From Hydrogenophaga sp. (GTDB lineage Bacteria; Pseudomonadota; Gammaproteobacteria; Burkholderiales; Burkholderiaceae_C), in the NCBI GenBank assembly GCA_030682835.1, contig JAUXNG010000053.1, positions 1 through 33,178 on the forward strand: a DNA stretch of 33,178 nucleotides, given 5' to 3'. The notes below the pieces were generated by a model. It had not been told where the DNA came from, ran no database searches, and was given only the letters and a program-made list of their open reading frames with translations. Both the position numbers and the translations under genes were made by a program. Below, in pieces: positions 8,260-16,140 of the stretch; positions within the stretch are counted from its first letter, which is position 1, and every line of letters starts with the position of its first letter.

Positions 8260-9225
8260 ATGATGAAAAGACGTATTGCCTGTGCCGTGATCGGCTTGTG
8301 CGGACTCGCGCCGGTCTGGGCGCAAGGCAGCTTTCCGGACGGGACACTCCGGCTGGTCGTGCCCTTTGCCGCTGGCGGAGGTGTAGATCAGGCCGCACGG
8401 CTGCTCAGCCGCCAGCTACAGAACGACCTGGGCATTCCGGTAATTGTGGATAACCGTGCGGGCGCCAGCGGCACCATTGGCGGCAAGTTCGTTCAGACCG
8501 CCAAGCCCGATGGCATGACCCTGCTATTTTCCGCTGCTACTCATGTGTTGGCTCAGCAGGTGCTGGCTAATCCGCCGTATGACCCGCAAACCGACTTCGC
8601 ACCGGTCGCGCGGGTGGGCGATGCGCCACTGATGCTGGTGATTCCGCCGACCGCGCCGCAGAACACCCTCAAAGAAGTGTTGGACGCTGCCCGTGCCCAG
8701 CCAGACAAGTGGACGGCCGCTCTCCCTGCGCTGGGAGCACCCAGCCACCTGGCAACGCTGCTTTTGGCCCAGCAAGGTCAAGTCAAGCTGACCATGGCAC
8801 CCTACCGTGGTACAGCACCGGCATTGGCCGACGTGGCCGGCGGGCACGCGCAGTTGCTGCTCGATTCGATCATTTCACTGCAGGGCATGGCCAAGGCGGG
8901 CAAGGTCAAGGCCGTGGTCGTCTCGTCGGCTAAGCGCAGCGGCGTTGCTCCTGATGTTCCCACAGCCGCGGAGAGTGGTTATCCCGGCATGATTTACAAC
9001 TCTTGGTATGGCGTGTGGGCTCCGAAGGGCACCCCCCCTGACCGGGTGCAACTGCTCCACAAGGCGATCAACAAGGCCACCGCTGAGCTCGCACGGTCGG
9101 GCGCGTATACAGCCTTGGGCATACTACCCGTGCTAGAGAGCACGGACCAGTTCAGGCAGTTCGTTGCGAGCGACATAGCGCGCAGCACCGCCCTCCTCAA
9201 AGAGGCGGGCTTCAAGCCGGAGTGA
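8260..9225 (+). CDS. Tripartite tricarboxylate transporter receptor (Bug family), periplasmic
   Basis: 321-residue extracytoplasmic solute receptor of the TctC/Bug family, greatly expanded in Burkholderiales, typically binding carboxylates or amides. A signal peptide (MMKRRIACAVIGLCGLAPVWAQ) precedes the mature start, and LRLVVPFAAGGGVDQAARLL followed by VDNRAGASGTIGG is the family signature of the ligand-binding cleft. ATG 8260 is chosen because AAAGGAG (8245-8251) lies 8 bases upstream; the longer frame from 8236 would spoil the signal peptide. No TctA/TctB membrane subunits are present, so this is an orphan receptor that either shares a remote transporter or serves in sensing. By eye it uses fewer G/C third positions than the hyu genes, hinting at a separate origin. 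It is last in the operon. Confidence 0.94.
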   Translation: MMKRRIACAVIGLCGLAPVWAQGSFPDGTLRLVVPFAAGGGVDQAARLLSRQLQNDLGIPVIVDNRAGASGTIGGKFVQTAKPDGMTLLFSAATHVLAQQVLANPPYDPQTDFAPVARVGDAPLMLVIPPTAPQNTLKEVLDAARAQPDKWTAALPALGAPSHLATLLLAQQGQVKLTMAPYRGTAPALADVAGGHAQLLLDSIISLQGMAKAGKVKAVVVSSAKRSGVAPDVPTAAESGYPGMIYNSWYGVWAPKGTPPDRVQLLHKAINKATAELARSGAYTALGILPVLESTDQFRQFVASDIARSTALLKEAGFKPE

Positions 9226-9280
9226 GCCAGTTGGAGAGTTATCAACCAAGCCTGCTTGAGAGATCGCTAGGGAAAGAACA

Positions 9281-9318
9281 CAGGAAGGCCGCTCCTGGCC
9301 GCCTTCCTGGCGTCTTTT
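9281..9318 (+). terminator. Rho-independent terminator after the hyu operon
   Basis: A perfect 9-bp stem (CAGGAAGGC at 9281-9289, GCCTTCCTG at 9301-9309) with an 11-base loop is followed by GCGTCTTTT. It lies between the receptor stop and the convergent chaperedoxin gene. The T-run is on the plus-strand side, so it mainly serves the operon. Confidence 0.75.
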
Positions 9319-9333
9319 GAGGTTGATTGCCGG

Positions 9334-10242
9334 TCAGCTCAACACCACACTCGACAGCCGCCGCCGATACGTGGCCACGGTCGGGTCTTCCGGTGGCACC
9401 TGGCCTTCGGCCACCTTGGGCTTGGGCGGCTCAATGATGTCGAGGATGGCGATGAAGGTCTTGCGGGCCAGGTCTTCGTTCCAGCTCTTGTCGCGCATCA
9501 GAATTTCCAGCAGCTCGTCCATGGCGGGCACGAACTGGCCGTAGGCCATGAGCAGTTGCGCGAGGGCAAAGCGGCTGTCGAAATCGCGCTTGTTGGTGGC
9601 AATGGCGGCCTGCAGCTCGGCGGCGCGGGCTTCCGGGTCGGTCACCGTGTCCTGCGCGTCGCGCGCCTGCATCCAGCGGTTGAGCGAATCCAGGCGGCGC
9701 ACCGCGGCCGACTTGGCGATGACCGGGGCGAAGGCCACCTTGGCGTCGTCGTCCTGGCCCAGTTCCAGCAGCAGCTTCACGAGGTCGAAACGCGCGTCGT
9801 CGTTTTCGGGGTCTGTCTGCACCGCGTGTTGCAGCTTCGCCAGCGCACCTTCCAGGTCGCCGGCGGCCAGGGCTTCCAGCGCACCGGCTTCTTCTGCGGC
9901 CGCTTCCAGCACCTCGGCGGGTGGCAGGTGCTTGTCCAGAAAGGCCTTGATCTGGCCTTCAGGCAGCGCGCCCATGAAGCCGTCGACCGGCTGGCCGTTG
10001 ATCATCAGCACGCAGGTGGGAATGCTCTTGATGCCGAAGGCGCCGGCCAGCTGCTGTTCCTGGTCGGAGTCGATCTTGACGAGCTTGAAGCGGCCTTCGT
10101 AGGCGGTCTCGATCTTCTCCAGCAGCGGGCCGATCACCTTGCAGGGGCCGCACCAGGGCGCCCAGAAGTCCACCAGCACGGGCGTGTGTTGCGAGGCCTC
10201 GATGACCTCGGCTTCGAAGTTGGCGATGGTGACGTTGATCAT
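9334..10242 (-). CDS. cnoX: CnoX/YbbN-type chaperedoxin (thioredoxin domain plus TPR)
   Basis: 302-residue two-domain protein. Residues 1-~112 are a thioredoxin fold with an intact WCGPC site (C31, C34) and the cis-proline segment KSIPTCVLM. Residues ~120-300 are a helical TPR-like domain with LLELGQDDDAKVAFAPVIA and a C-terminal cap, as in E. coli CnoX. Relatives protect unfolded or oxidised proteins and hand them to GroEL or DnaK. E. coli CnoX has lost the CXXC motif; this one keeps it, so it could also be a real disulfide reductase. The ATG at 10242 sits directly before the thioredoxin fold; the open frame continues 44 codons upstream into the promoter shared with purE and was rejected. 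The gene is divergent from purE. Confidence 0.9.
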   Translation of the reverse strand: MINVTIANFEAEVIEASQHTPVLVDFWAPWCGPCKVIGPLLEKIETAYEGRFKLVKIDSDQEQQLAGAFGIKSIPTCVLMINGQPVDGFMGALPEGQIKAFLDKHLPPAEVLEAAAEEAGALEALAAGDLEGALAKLQHAVQTDPENDDARFDLVKLLLELGQDDDAKVAFAPVIAKSAAVRRLDSLNRWMQARDAQDTVTDPEARAAELQAAIATNKRDFDSRFALAQLLMAYGQFVPAMDELLEILMRDKSWNEDLARKTFIAILDIIEPPKPKVAEGQVPPEDPTVATYRRRLSSVVLS

Positions 10243-10293
10243 GGCAAAGGCTCTGGAAAGGGCTGCAGCGGCGGGGCGCTGCGGCGCGAAACG

Positions 10294-10299
10294 TAAAAT
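10294..10299 (+). promoter_or_regulatory. Candidate -10 element for purE
   Basis: TAAAAT (5 of 6 to TATAAT) within CGTAAAATCG, 80 bases before the purE start. The same ten-base string lies just upstream of pyrF. No convincing -35 was found. The inferred leader is about 74 nt and includes a short inverted repeat (CCATGG near 10329). Confidence 0.4.
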
Positions 10300-10379
10300 C
10301 GACACTTTAACGGAGACCTGCCAACGCCATGGCAGGCCTTCAGCACCCGGTGCGCACCGCCCGGCAATAGGCATTCCAC

Positions 10380-10868
10380 ATGAACCCCATCCAAGTGGGC
10401 GTGGTCATGGGCTCCAGCAGCGACTGGGACACCATGCAGCACGCCGTCCAGATCCTGCAGGACTTCGGCATCGCGTTCGAGGCACGCGTGGTCTCGGCCC
10501 ACCGCATGCCCGACGACATGTTTGCCTATGCCGAAGCGGCCGTCGGCCGGGGCCTCAAGGCCATCATCGCGGGCGCCGGCGGTGCGGCGCATCTGCCGGG
10601 CATGATCGCGGCCAAGACGGTGGTGCCGGTGCTGGGCGTGCCGGTGCAGTCCAAGGCGCTGTCGGGCGTGGATTCACTGCACAGCATCGTGCAGATGCCC
10701 AAGGGCGTGCCGGTGGCCACGTTCGCCATTGGCGCGGCCGGCGCGGCCAACGCGGCGCTGTTTGCGGTGGCCATGCTGGCCGGGGAAGACGCAGCGCTGC
10801 GTGACAAGCTTGAAGCCTTCCGCACGGCGCAGACCGAAGCCGCGCGCGCCATGCAGTTGCCGGTATGA
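10380..10868 (+). CDS. purE: N5-carboxyaminoimidazole ribonucleotide mutase
   Basis: 162-residue class I PurE that rearranges N5-CAIR to CAIR in de novo purine synthesis. The family signatures are all present: [12 protein letters not shown] near the N terminus (phosphate binding), VSAHRMPDD (catalytic His) and [14 protein letters not shown], then [20 protein letters not shown]. Length is typical. ATG 10380 places the signature strand at residue 5. It is followed after 133 bp by purK, whose product makes its substrate. The interval holds a hairpin repeat that could attenuate purK relative to purE. Confidence 0.97.
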   Translation: MNPIQVGVVMGSSSDWDTMQHAVQILQDFGIAFEARVVSAHRMPDDMFAYAEAAVGRGLKAIIAGAGGAAHLPGMIAAKTVVPVLGVPVQSKALSGVDSLHSIVQMPKGVPVATFAIGAAGAANAALFAVAMLAGEDAALRDKLEAFRTAQTEAARAMQLPV

Positions 10869-10870
10869 CC

Positions 10871-10945
10871 CACCCCCGCCGCGCTGCGCGCGACCCCCTC
10901 AAGGGGGCAACACCAGCGGCCTGGCAGAGCCAGTTCCGCGGTGTT
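10871..10945. repeat. REP-like GC-rich hairpin repeat between purE and purK
   Basis: The element opens with a C-rich tract, then a CCCCC-TCAA-GGGGG hairpin (10894-10907), then a long interrupted stem-loop: outer AACACC (10909-10914) pairs with GGTGTT (10940-10945), and the inner CTGGC-AGA-GCCAG (10921-10933) forms its tip. The first half aligns by eye with a related element inside uvrA (28479-28560). I know this type as a common extragenic repeat in Comamonadaceae. Confidence 0.7.
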
Positions 10946-11001
10946 CCTGGTGGGGGGCCTTTCGTTCTATACGTGCCTTCTTTTTTTCAGCCTCCACATC
11001 C

Positions 11002-12243
11002 ATGAGCTTCAAGCCCCTTCTCCCCGGCAGCACCTCGGCCAGCGGCCAGCAGATCACGCTGGGCGTGATGGGGGGCGGCCAGCTCGGCCGCATGTTCGTG
11101 CAGGCCGCGCAGGCCATGGGTTATTTCACCGCGGTGCTAGACCCGGACCCGGCCAGCCCGGCGGGCCTCATTAGCCACTTCCACATCCAGACGGCCTACG
11201 ACGACGAGCAGGGCCTGGCCCAGCTCATGCAGCGCTGCGAAGCCATCACCACCGAGTTCGAGAACGTGCCGGCGCCCGCGCTGGTCACGCTGGGCGCGCA
11301 CCGGCCGGTGGCGCCCTCGGCGGCCTGCGTGGCGGTGGCGCAGGACCGCATCAAGGAAAAGTCGCATTTCGTGCAGTGCGCGCCCATCAGCGGCGTGTTC
11401 CCCGCGCCGTATGCGGCCATCACCAGCGCCGAGCTGCTGGCCACGGTGCCGGCCGATCTGTTGCCGGGCATCCTGAAGACGGCGCGCCTCGGTTACGACG
11501 GCAAAGGCCAGGTGCGCGTGAACAACCGCGACGAACTGGCCGCCGCCTGGGCGCAGCTGGGGCAGGTGGACTGTGTGCTGGAAAAGCTGATGCCTTTGCG
11601 CGCCGAGTGCTCGGTGATCGTGGCGCGCGGCTCCGACGGCAAGAGCGTGAGTTTTCCCGTGCAGGCCAACACCCACCACGACGGCATTCTCGCCATCACC
11701 GCGGTGTATGAAGGCGCTGTGCCGCCCGAACTGGCCGAGCGCGCCCGCGCCAGCACCATCGCCATTGCCGACCACCTGAACTACGTGGGTGTGCTGTGCG
11801 TCGAGTACTTCCTGGTCGACAACGGCCAGGGCGGGCTCGACCTCGTGGTCAACGAGATGGCGCCGCGCCCGCACAACAGCGGCCACTACACGCAGAACGC
11901 CTGCGACATCTCGCAGTTCGAAGCCCAGGTGCGGGCGCTCGCCGGCCTGCCGCTGCCGGTGCCGCGCCAGCACAGCCCGGCCATCATGGTCAACCTGCTG
12001 GGTGACCTGTGGTTCGGTGCCAATGCCCAGCGCACCCAGGCCAGCGAGAAGCCGGTGTCGCCGCCCTGGGCGCAGGTGCTGGCGCTGCCCGGCACCCACC
12101 TGCACCTCTACGGCAAGCTCAGCCCGCGCCCGGGCCGCAAGATGGGCCACCTGAACATCACGGCGCCCACGGTGACGCAACTGCGCGAGACCACCGAGCA
12201 AGTGCTCACGCTGTTGGGCCTTCCCGCACTCGACGCGGTTTGA
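11002..12243 (+). CDS. purK: N5-carboxyaminoimidazole ribonucleotide synthase
   Basis: 413-residue ATP-grasp enzyme that makes N5-CAIR from AIR, ATP and bicarbonate, supplying PurE. Seen in order: the N-terminal Rossmann-like GVMGGGQLGRMFVQAA, the ITTEFENVP segment, the ATP-grasp domain with LKTARLGYDGKGQ and a VLEKLMPLRAECSVIVAR stretch, and the C-terminal VNEMAPRPHNSGHYTQNACDIS signature. ATG 11002 is chosen because it gives the standard N terminus; the frame is open further upstream through the intergenic repeat, with no plausible protein there. tsaC starts 19 bp downstream and is probably co-transcribed. Confidence 0.97.
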   Translation: MSFKPLLPGSTSASGQQITLGVMGGGQLGRMFVQAAQAMGYFTAVLDPDPASPAGLISHFHIQTAYDDEQGLAQLMQRCEAITTEFENVPAPALVTLGAHRPVAPSAACVAVAQDRIKEKSHFVQCAPISGVFPAPYAAITSAELLATVPADLLPGILKTARLGYDGKGQVRVNNRDELAAAWAQLGQVDCVLEKLMPLRAECSVIVARGSDGKSVSFPVQANTHHDGILAITAVYEGAVPPELAERARASTIAIADHLNYVGVLCVEYFLVDNGQGGLDLVVNEMAPRPHNSGHYTQNACDISQFEAQVRALAGLPLPVPRQHSPAIMVNLLGDLWFGANAQRTQASEKPVSPPWAQVLALPGTHLHLYGKLSPRPGRKMGHLNITAPTVTQLRETTEQVLTLLGLPALDAV

Positions 12244-12262
12244 GCGCACCGCCGCTGCTGCC

Positions 12263-13276
12263 ATGCCCCTGCTGCTGAACGCCCAGGACCCCGCCGCGAT
12301 CGAGCAGGCGGCGCAGCGGCTGGCCGCCGGTTCGCTGGTGGGCATGCCGACGGAAACCGTGTATGGCCTGGCGGCTGATGCCGACAACGCCAGCGCCGTG
12401 CACCGCATCTTCGAGGCCAAGGGCCGCCCCAGCGACCACCCGCTGATCGTGCACTTGGCTCACGATGGCGCCGCACAGGACTGGCGCGCCGGCGTGCGCC
12501 ACTATGCCCGCGATGTACCGGCGTTTGCGCAGGCGCTCATGCAGGCCTTCTGGCCCGGCCCGCTCACGCTGATCCTGCCGCGCCGGCCCGACGTGGCCGC
12601 TGCCGCCGCCGGCGGGCAGGACTCGGTGGGCCTGCGCTGCCCGGCGCACCCGGTGGCCCAGGCGCTGCTGTCGGCCGCGGCCGCCCACGGCGTGCACGGC
12701 GTGGCAGCCCCCAGCGCCAACCGCTTCGGCCGCGTGAGCCCCACCACCGCCGCGCACGTGGCGGAAGAATTCGAGCAACTGCCTGACGAGGCCCTGCTGG
12801 TGCTTGACGGCGGCGCCTGCCCGGTGGGCATCGAATCGACCATCGTCGACGCCACCCGCGCCTGGCCCGTGCTGCTGCGGCCCGGCATGATCACCCCCGC
12901 CCAGCTGGAAGCGGCCTGCGGCCAGCCGGTGCGCGCACGCGACGACGCCGCACCCAAGGCGTCGGGCACGCTCGAATCGCACTACGCACCCAGCGCGCAG
13001 GTGCGCCTCATGGACGCGCAGCCGCTGCAGGCTGCGCTGGACCTGCTCGGGCCCGATGCCCGCCACATCGCGGTGTATGCGCGAACCCCCTTGAAGGTGG
13101 CGCGCGGCGTTGCTTTGCGCCGCATGCCGCAGGACGCCACCCAGGCCGCCCAGGAACTGTTTGCCACCCTGCGCGAACTCGACGCAACCGGCGTGCGCCT
13201 CATCTGGGTCGAGACGCCTCCCCCCGGCGCCGAGTGGGACGGCGTGCGCGACCGCCTGCAGCGCGCGGCGGCCTGA
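12263..13276 (+). CDS. tsaC: L-threonylcarbamoyladenylate synthase, Sua5 type
   Basis: 337-residue YrdC/Sua5 protein that makes threonylcarbamoyl-AMP from threonine, bicarbonate and ATP, the first step of t6A37 tRNA modification. The YrdC domain (about 1-200) shows MPTETVYGLAADA, the KGRPSDHPLIVHL nucleotide-binding motif, and SVGLRCPAHP and APSANRFGRVSPT. A linker precedes the C-terminal Sua5 domain (about 235-335), which starts around SGTLESHYAPSAQVRL. The extra domain explains the length beyond the ~190 residues of TsaC proper. It is 19 bp downstream of purK. Its pathway partner TsaB is encoded 5 kb further on. Confidence 0.95.
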   Translation: MPLLLNAQDPAAIEQAAQRLAAGSLVGMPTETVYGLAADADNASAVHRIFEAKGRPSDHPLIVHLAHDGAAQDWRAGVRHYARDVPAFAQALMQAFWPGPLTLILPRRPDVAAAAAGGQDSVGLRCPAHPVAQALLSAAAAHGVHGVAAPSANRFGRVSPTTAAHVAEEFEQLPDEALLVLDGGACPVGIESTIVDATRAWPVLLRPGMITPAQLEAACGQPVRARDDAAPKASGTLESHYAPSAQVRLMDAQPLQAALDLLGPDARHIAVYARTPLKVARGVALRRMPQDATQAAQELFATLRELDATGVRLIWVETPPPGAEWDGVRDRLQRAAA

Positions 13277-13301
13277 GCCCTGCTTTCAGTCTCCAGACGT
13301 G

Positions 13302-13326
13302 AAAAAGCCGGCCGCCAGGGCCGGCT
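13302..13326 (-). terminator. Rho-independent terminator after the porin gene
   Basis: Read on the minus strand, a perfect AGCCGGC/GCCGGCT stem (7 bp, 7-base loop, 13306-13326) is followed by a U-run (TTTTT). It lies 22 bases beyond the porin stop and between two convergent genes. No comparable T-run occurs on the plus-strand side. Confidence 0.8.
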
Positions 13327-13347
13327 GTGGTGTGAGGCTTTGAGCGG

Positions 13348-14550
13348 TCAGAAGCTGTGGCGCATCCCCAGTGCCAGCGAGGTGGCGTCGCGACCCGCCG
13401 TGGCGGTGACGCCGCCCAGGTAACCATTGCCGCCGGGTGCCACCTGTGCCGTGGCGCTGTTGTTGAAGCGTGTGACCACCGCGTTCAGGTTGGTGCGTTT
13501 GGACAGCGGATAGGTGTAAGCCACGCCGTACGAGGTGACGTCCGCGTTGGATGCCCGTTTGTCGTTGAGCTTGTTGTATGCCACGGTGACGTGGCCCGCG
13601 GTGCCCATGTCGTAGCGGGCGCCCACATGCAGGAGGTTCGCGTCTTGGGCGAGGCGGCTCAGCACGGCGCTGACCAGCGGTGCCGGCACCCCGGCGGCCG
13701 TGAGGCCGGCACCCAGTTCTGGCCCAGAGGACGGGTTGGGTTCTTCGATGCGGGCGAGCATGCCCGACACCGTCCAGCTGCCCCGGGCCGTCGACGCGCC
13801 CAGCACGGTCGTTTTGAGGGCCTGTTGTCCCGCGGAGTTCTTTTTGGTGTTGTGGCCCAGGCCAACATTGAAGCCACCACCCTTGTACAGCGTGTTGATG
13901 CCGAGCAGGCGGTTGCTGGCGCTGTTGGCGCCTTCTCCCAGGCCGTACATCAGGGCACCACTCCAGGGCCCCTGCACGATGCGGTACTGCACGGTGTTGT
14001 TGTAGCGGATGTCGATTCCCGCTGGCACGGTGACCATCTGGCCTGGCGACAGCGCGCTCTGGACATTCATGATGTCGAATGTGGCAAAGGCCTCAAATCC
14101 CGGCGTGTACTGGCGACCCATCAGAAAGCCGCCGATGGGCGTGACCAGCCCGACCCAGGCCTGGCGGTCAAAGCCCGCGTTGTTGAGATTGACGCCGAGG
14201 GATGGACCGATGGCGCCCGCCACGCCCGCGGCCACGGCGGCGGGCAGGCCGGCCGTCAGCCGGTCGGGAATCTGGCTGCCGGAGGCGGGGCGGTTGCTCA
14301 GCCCGCCCGTGCCCAGCTCGATGCGGCTTTCCAGCGTGACGAGGGCCTTGTAGCCGCCGCCCATGTCTTCTTCCGCCTTGATGCCCCAGCGTGATCCTTC
14401 CATGTGGCCGCTGGACAGCCGGGTGACGCTGCCCTGGGCATAGCCGGTGACGTGGGTGAGGCTGACATCGGCCAGTCCATAGAGGGTGACCTGGGACCAG
14501 GCGCCAGCGCTGGCCAGCGCAGCTGCGGTGGCGATGAGTGTTTTCTTCAT
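13348..14550 (-). CDS. Gram-negative trimeric porin (OmpC-like, Burkholderiales type)
   Basis: 400-residue outer-membrane 16-strand porin. The signal peptide MKKTLIATAAALASAGAWSQ is followed by the stereotyped first strand VTLYGLADVSLTHV, then SRWGIKAEEDMGGGYKALVTLE, and the chain ends in GMRHSF, with the terminal Phe needed for BAM recognition. Alternating strand and turn pattern and length are normal for the family. The long loop around residues 85-125 is Ala/Gly/Leu-rich (GLPAAVAAGVAGAIG), unlike typical charged loops. It starts 44 bp after the lipoprotein hydrolase stop and is followed by a strong terminator, so the two are likely one transcript, with the porin admitting or exporting hydrolysis products. 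Confidence 0.93.
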   Translation of the reverse strand: MKKTLIATAAALASAGAWSQVTLYGLADVSLTHVTGYAQGSVTRLSSGHMEGSRWGIKAEEDMGGGYKALVTLESRIELGTGGLSNRPASGSQIPDRLTAGLPAAVAAGVAGAIGPSLGVNLNNAGFDRQAWVGLVTPIGGFLMGRQYTPGFEAFATFDIMNVQSALSPGQMVTVPAGIDIRYNNTVQYRIVQGPWSGALMYGLGEGANSASNRLLGINTLYKGGGFNVGLGHNTKKNSAGQQALKTTVLGASTARGSWTVSGMLARIEEPNPSSGPELGAGLTAAGVPAPLVSAVLSRLAQDANLLHVGARYDMGTAGHVTVAYNKLNDKRASNADVTSYGVAYTYPLSKRTNLNAVVTRFNNSATAQVAPGGNGYLGGVTATAGRDATSLALGMRHSF

Positions 14551-14594
14551 GATGCAGTGTCCGTTTGAGTGGGGAAGCCGGCGGGAGCCGCTGT

Positions 14595-16061
14595 TCAGAA
14601 CTGGGCGAAGTAGCCGCGCGCTGCGGCGTTGCAGAACGGAGGGACCAGACTGCCGTGGTAGGCCTGCGCCACCGCGCTCGCGGCATTGGCGCCGGCGTCC
14701 GTTGCGGTCTTCGTCAGGGCGGCGGAGAAGCCGGCGCGGATTGGGTCAAAGCCATCGCCAACCGTCTCGGCACTGTCGACGTTGAGCACGGTCACCGCCT
14801 GATCGGGAACCCCGCGACCGGTGAAGTACGCCTTGGCGCTGCCCGTATTGAGGTCGAAGAACACGGTAGGGTCCTGCACACCGCCGCACAGCAGCATGGG
14901 TTGCGCCGGGGTCCAGTTCTGGGCCAGCAGGTCGTTTCTGTAGGCCGCCACGCGCAAGGGGTGCTGAGGTGCAGTCGGGTTGGTGAAGGCATCGGTCACG
15001 ACGGCGGCGCGGTAGCTGGCCTTGACCAGATTAGGTGTGCCGAAGAAGGGGGCGAATTTTGTTTCCGGCGCTTCACCGCTGAACATGAAGGTGGCTGGCA
15101 ACTTACCGGTGGACAGCAAGGTGTTCAACGGCGTGGTGCTGGGCAGGAGGGTCTCAATGCCGGTGGCAAAGGTCGCCTCATACATGTCGCTGGGGGTCGC
15201 ATAGATGTTGCCGTAGGTGCGCTGGAAGCTGGTGCTGAGCAGTGGCGCGAACAGCGTGGCGCCCAGGTTCACGTTACCCGCGTAAACAGCGTCACCGAAC
15301 CGGCCCAGGTGGTACGGGCCCGACAGGTGGGCACCCGCGGTCACCGGCGTGCCGGCCAGCTGCAGGCGGCGCTGGGCCGCCATGGATACAAAGCCGCCTT
15401 GGGAATAGCCGCTGACAAACAGCTTGCTGCTGGCGCTGGCGTTGATGGCGGTAAAGCCCTTGCGCGCGGCCGTCAGCGCGTCCACCACGTCCCACGCCTG
15501 CTGTTCCAGATTCAGGTAAGGGTGGTAGGGCAGGGTTGACGATTCGTAACCGGCGTAGTTGGGCGCCACAACGATGTAGCCCTGTGCGGCATACATGGCC
15601 GCCACAAGGGCAGCCTCGCCGTCCTCCGGGCTGGCCATGTTCTTGTTCTTGTCGGTGCTGGTGCCGTGTGCATACAGTAGCACCGGGCGCGGGCCGGTGC
15701 AGGCCGGGCTGGTGCCGCTGGGGACCATGATGCCGCCCGAGGCCGAGGTTTTTTCACCGGCGCCGCCCACAGTGCCGTACTGGAAATAGTTGAACGTCAC
15801 GTCGCACGTCGGCGCGCCTGTCACTTGCAGCAGAGCAGTGATGGTTCTTGCGCGCGCCGTGGGTTGACCTAGTGTGTCTTTTTCATTGGCCAGGTTTTGG
15901 TAATCCGTAGGAGTCAGGCTGGTCAGCGCCGTCGGCGTCGCCAGCAGGCTGCCCGGCGCGCCGGTGAAGTCAAAACTGCTGCCCGTATCGGGGCTGTCGC
16001 CACCGCCGCACGCGGCCACCAATAGGGTCATTGCCGCGGCCAGACCAATCCGAGAGTGCAT
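14595..16061 (-). CDS. Predicted lipoprotein alpha/beta hydrolase
   Basis: 488-residue secreted or membrane-anchored esterase/lipase-like protein. A lipoprotein signal ends in LVAAC (Cys18), followed by a Gly/Ser/Asp-rich tether. The hydrolase core has the oxyanion-region YAHGTS (130-135), the nucleophile elbow GYSQGG with Ser220, a likely acid Asp397 in GGVQDPTVFF and a likely His469 in AYHGSLVPP. NYAGYESSTLPYHPYL is typical of secretory-lipase-like hydrolases. Substrate is unknown; an ester or polyester is likely. ATG 16061 is preceded by AGGAG 7 bases upstream; a frame from 16118 was rejected because it spoils the signal. A perfect TetR-like palindrome sits in the promoter, and the porin gene follows by 44 bp. 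Confidence 0.85.
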   Translation of the reverse strand: MHSRIGLAAAMTLLVAACGGGDSPDTGSSFDFTGAPGSLLATPTALTSLTPTDYQNLANEKDTLGQPTARARTITALLQVTGAPTCDVTFNYFQYGTVGGAGEKTSASGGIMVPSGTSPACTGPRPVLLYAHGTSTDKNKNMASPEDGEAALVAAMYAAQGYIVVAPNYAGYESSTLPYHPYLNLEQQAWDVVDALTAARKGFTAINASASSKLFVSGYSQGGFVSMAAQRRLQLAGTPVTAGAHLSGPYHLGRFGDAVYAGNVNLGATLFAPLLSTSFQRTYGNIYATPSDMYEATFATGIETLLPSTTPLNTLLSTGKLPATFMFSGEAPETKFAPFFGTPNLVKASYRAAVVTDAFTNPTAPQHPLRVAAYRNDLLAQNWTPAQPMLLCGGVQDPTVFFDLNTGSAKAYFTGRGVPDQAVTVLNVDSAETVGDGFDPIRAGFSAALTKTATDAGANAASAVAQAYHGSLVPPFCNAAARGYFAQF

Positions 16062-16088
16062 TGCATGTCTCCTGTTGACATTAAAAAG

Positions 16089-16102
16089 AACGAACGTTCG
16101 TT
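16089..16102. promoter_or_regulatory. Perfect TetR-like operator palindrome upstream of the hydrolase-porin unit
   Basis: AACGAACGTTCGTT is a perfect 14-bp palindrome ending 28 bases upstream of the hydrolase start codon, where it would overlap the promoter. The CGAACGTTCG core is typical of TetR-family repressor sites. No TetR gene is visible in this window, so the regulator would act from elsewhere. Function is inferred from symmetry and position. Confidence 0.6.
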
Positions 16103-16140
16103 TTAATGCTAGACACATCAGCGTGGATGCACCACAGGGT

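Noticed and set aside
10243..10374. 44-residue N-terminal extension of the chaperedoxin
   Set aside because: The added residues are Pro/Arg/Ala-rich without fold, overlap the shared promoter, and the thioredoxin fold begins at the later ATG.
10729..11001. purK frame extended upstream into purE
   Set aside because: The reading passes through the hairpin repeat and gives no conserved sequence; the standard PurK N terminus starts at 11002.
16062..16118. N-terminal extension of the lipoprotein hydrolase to 16118
   Set aside because: It would bury the lipoprotein signal and run through the palindrome; a good AGGAG supports the ATG at 16061.
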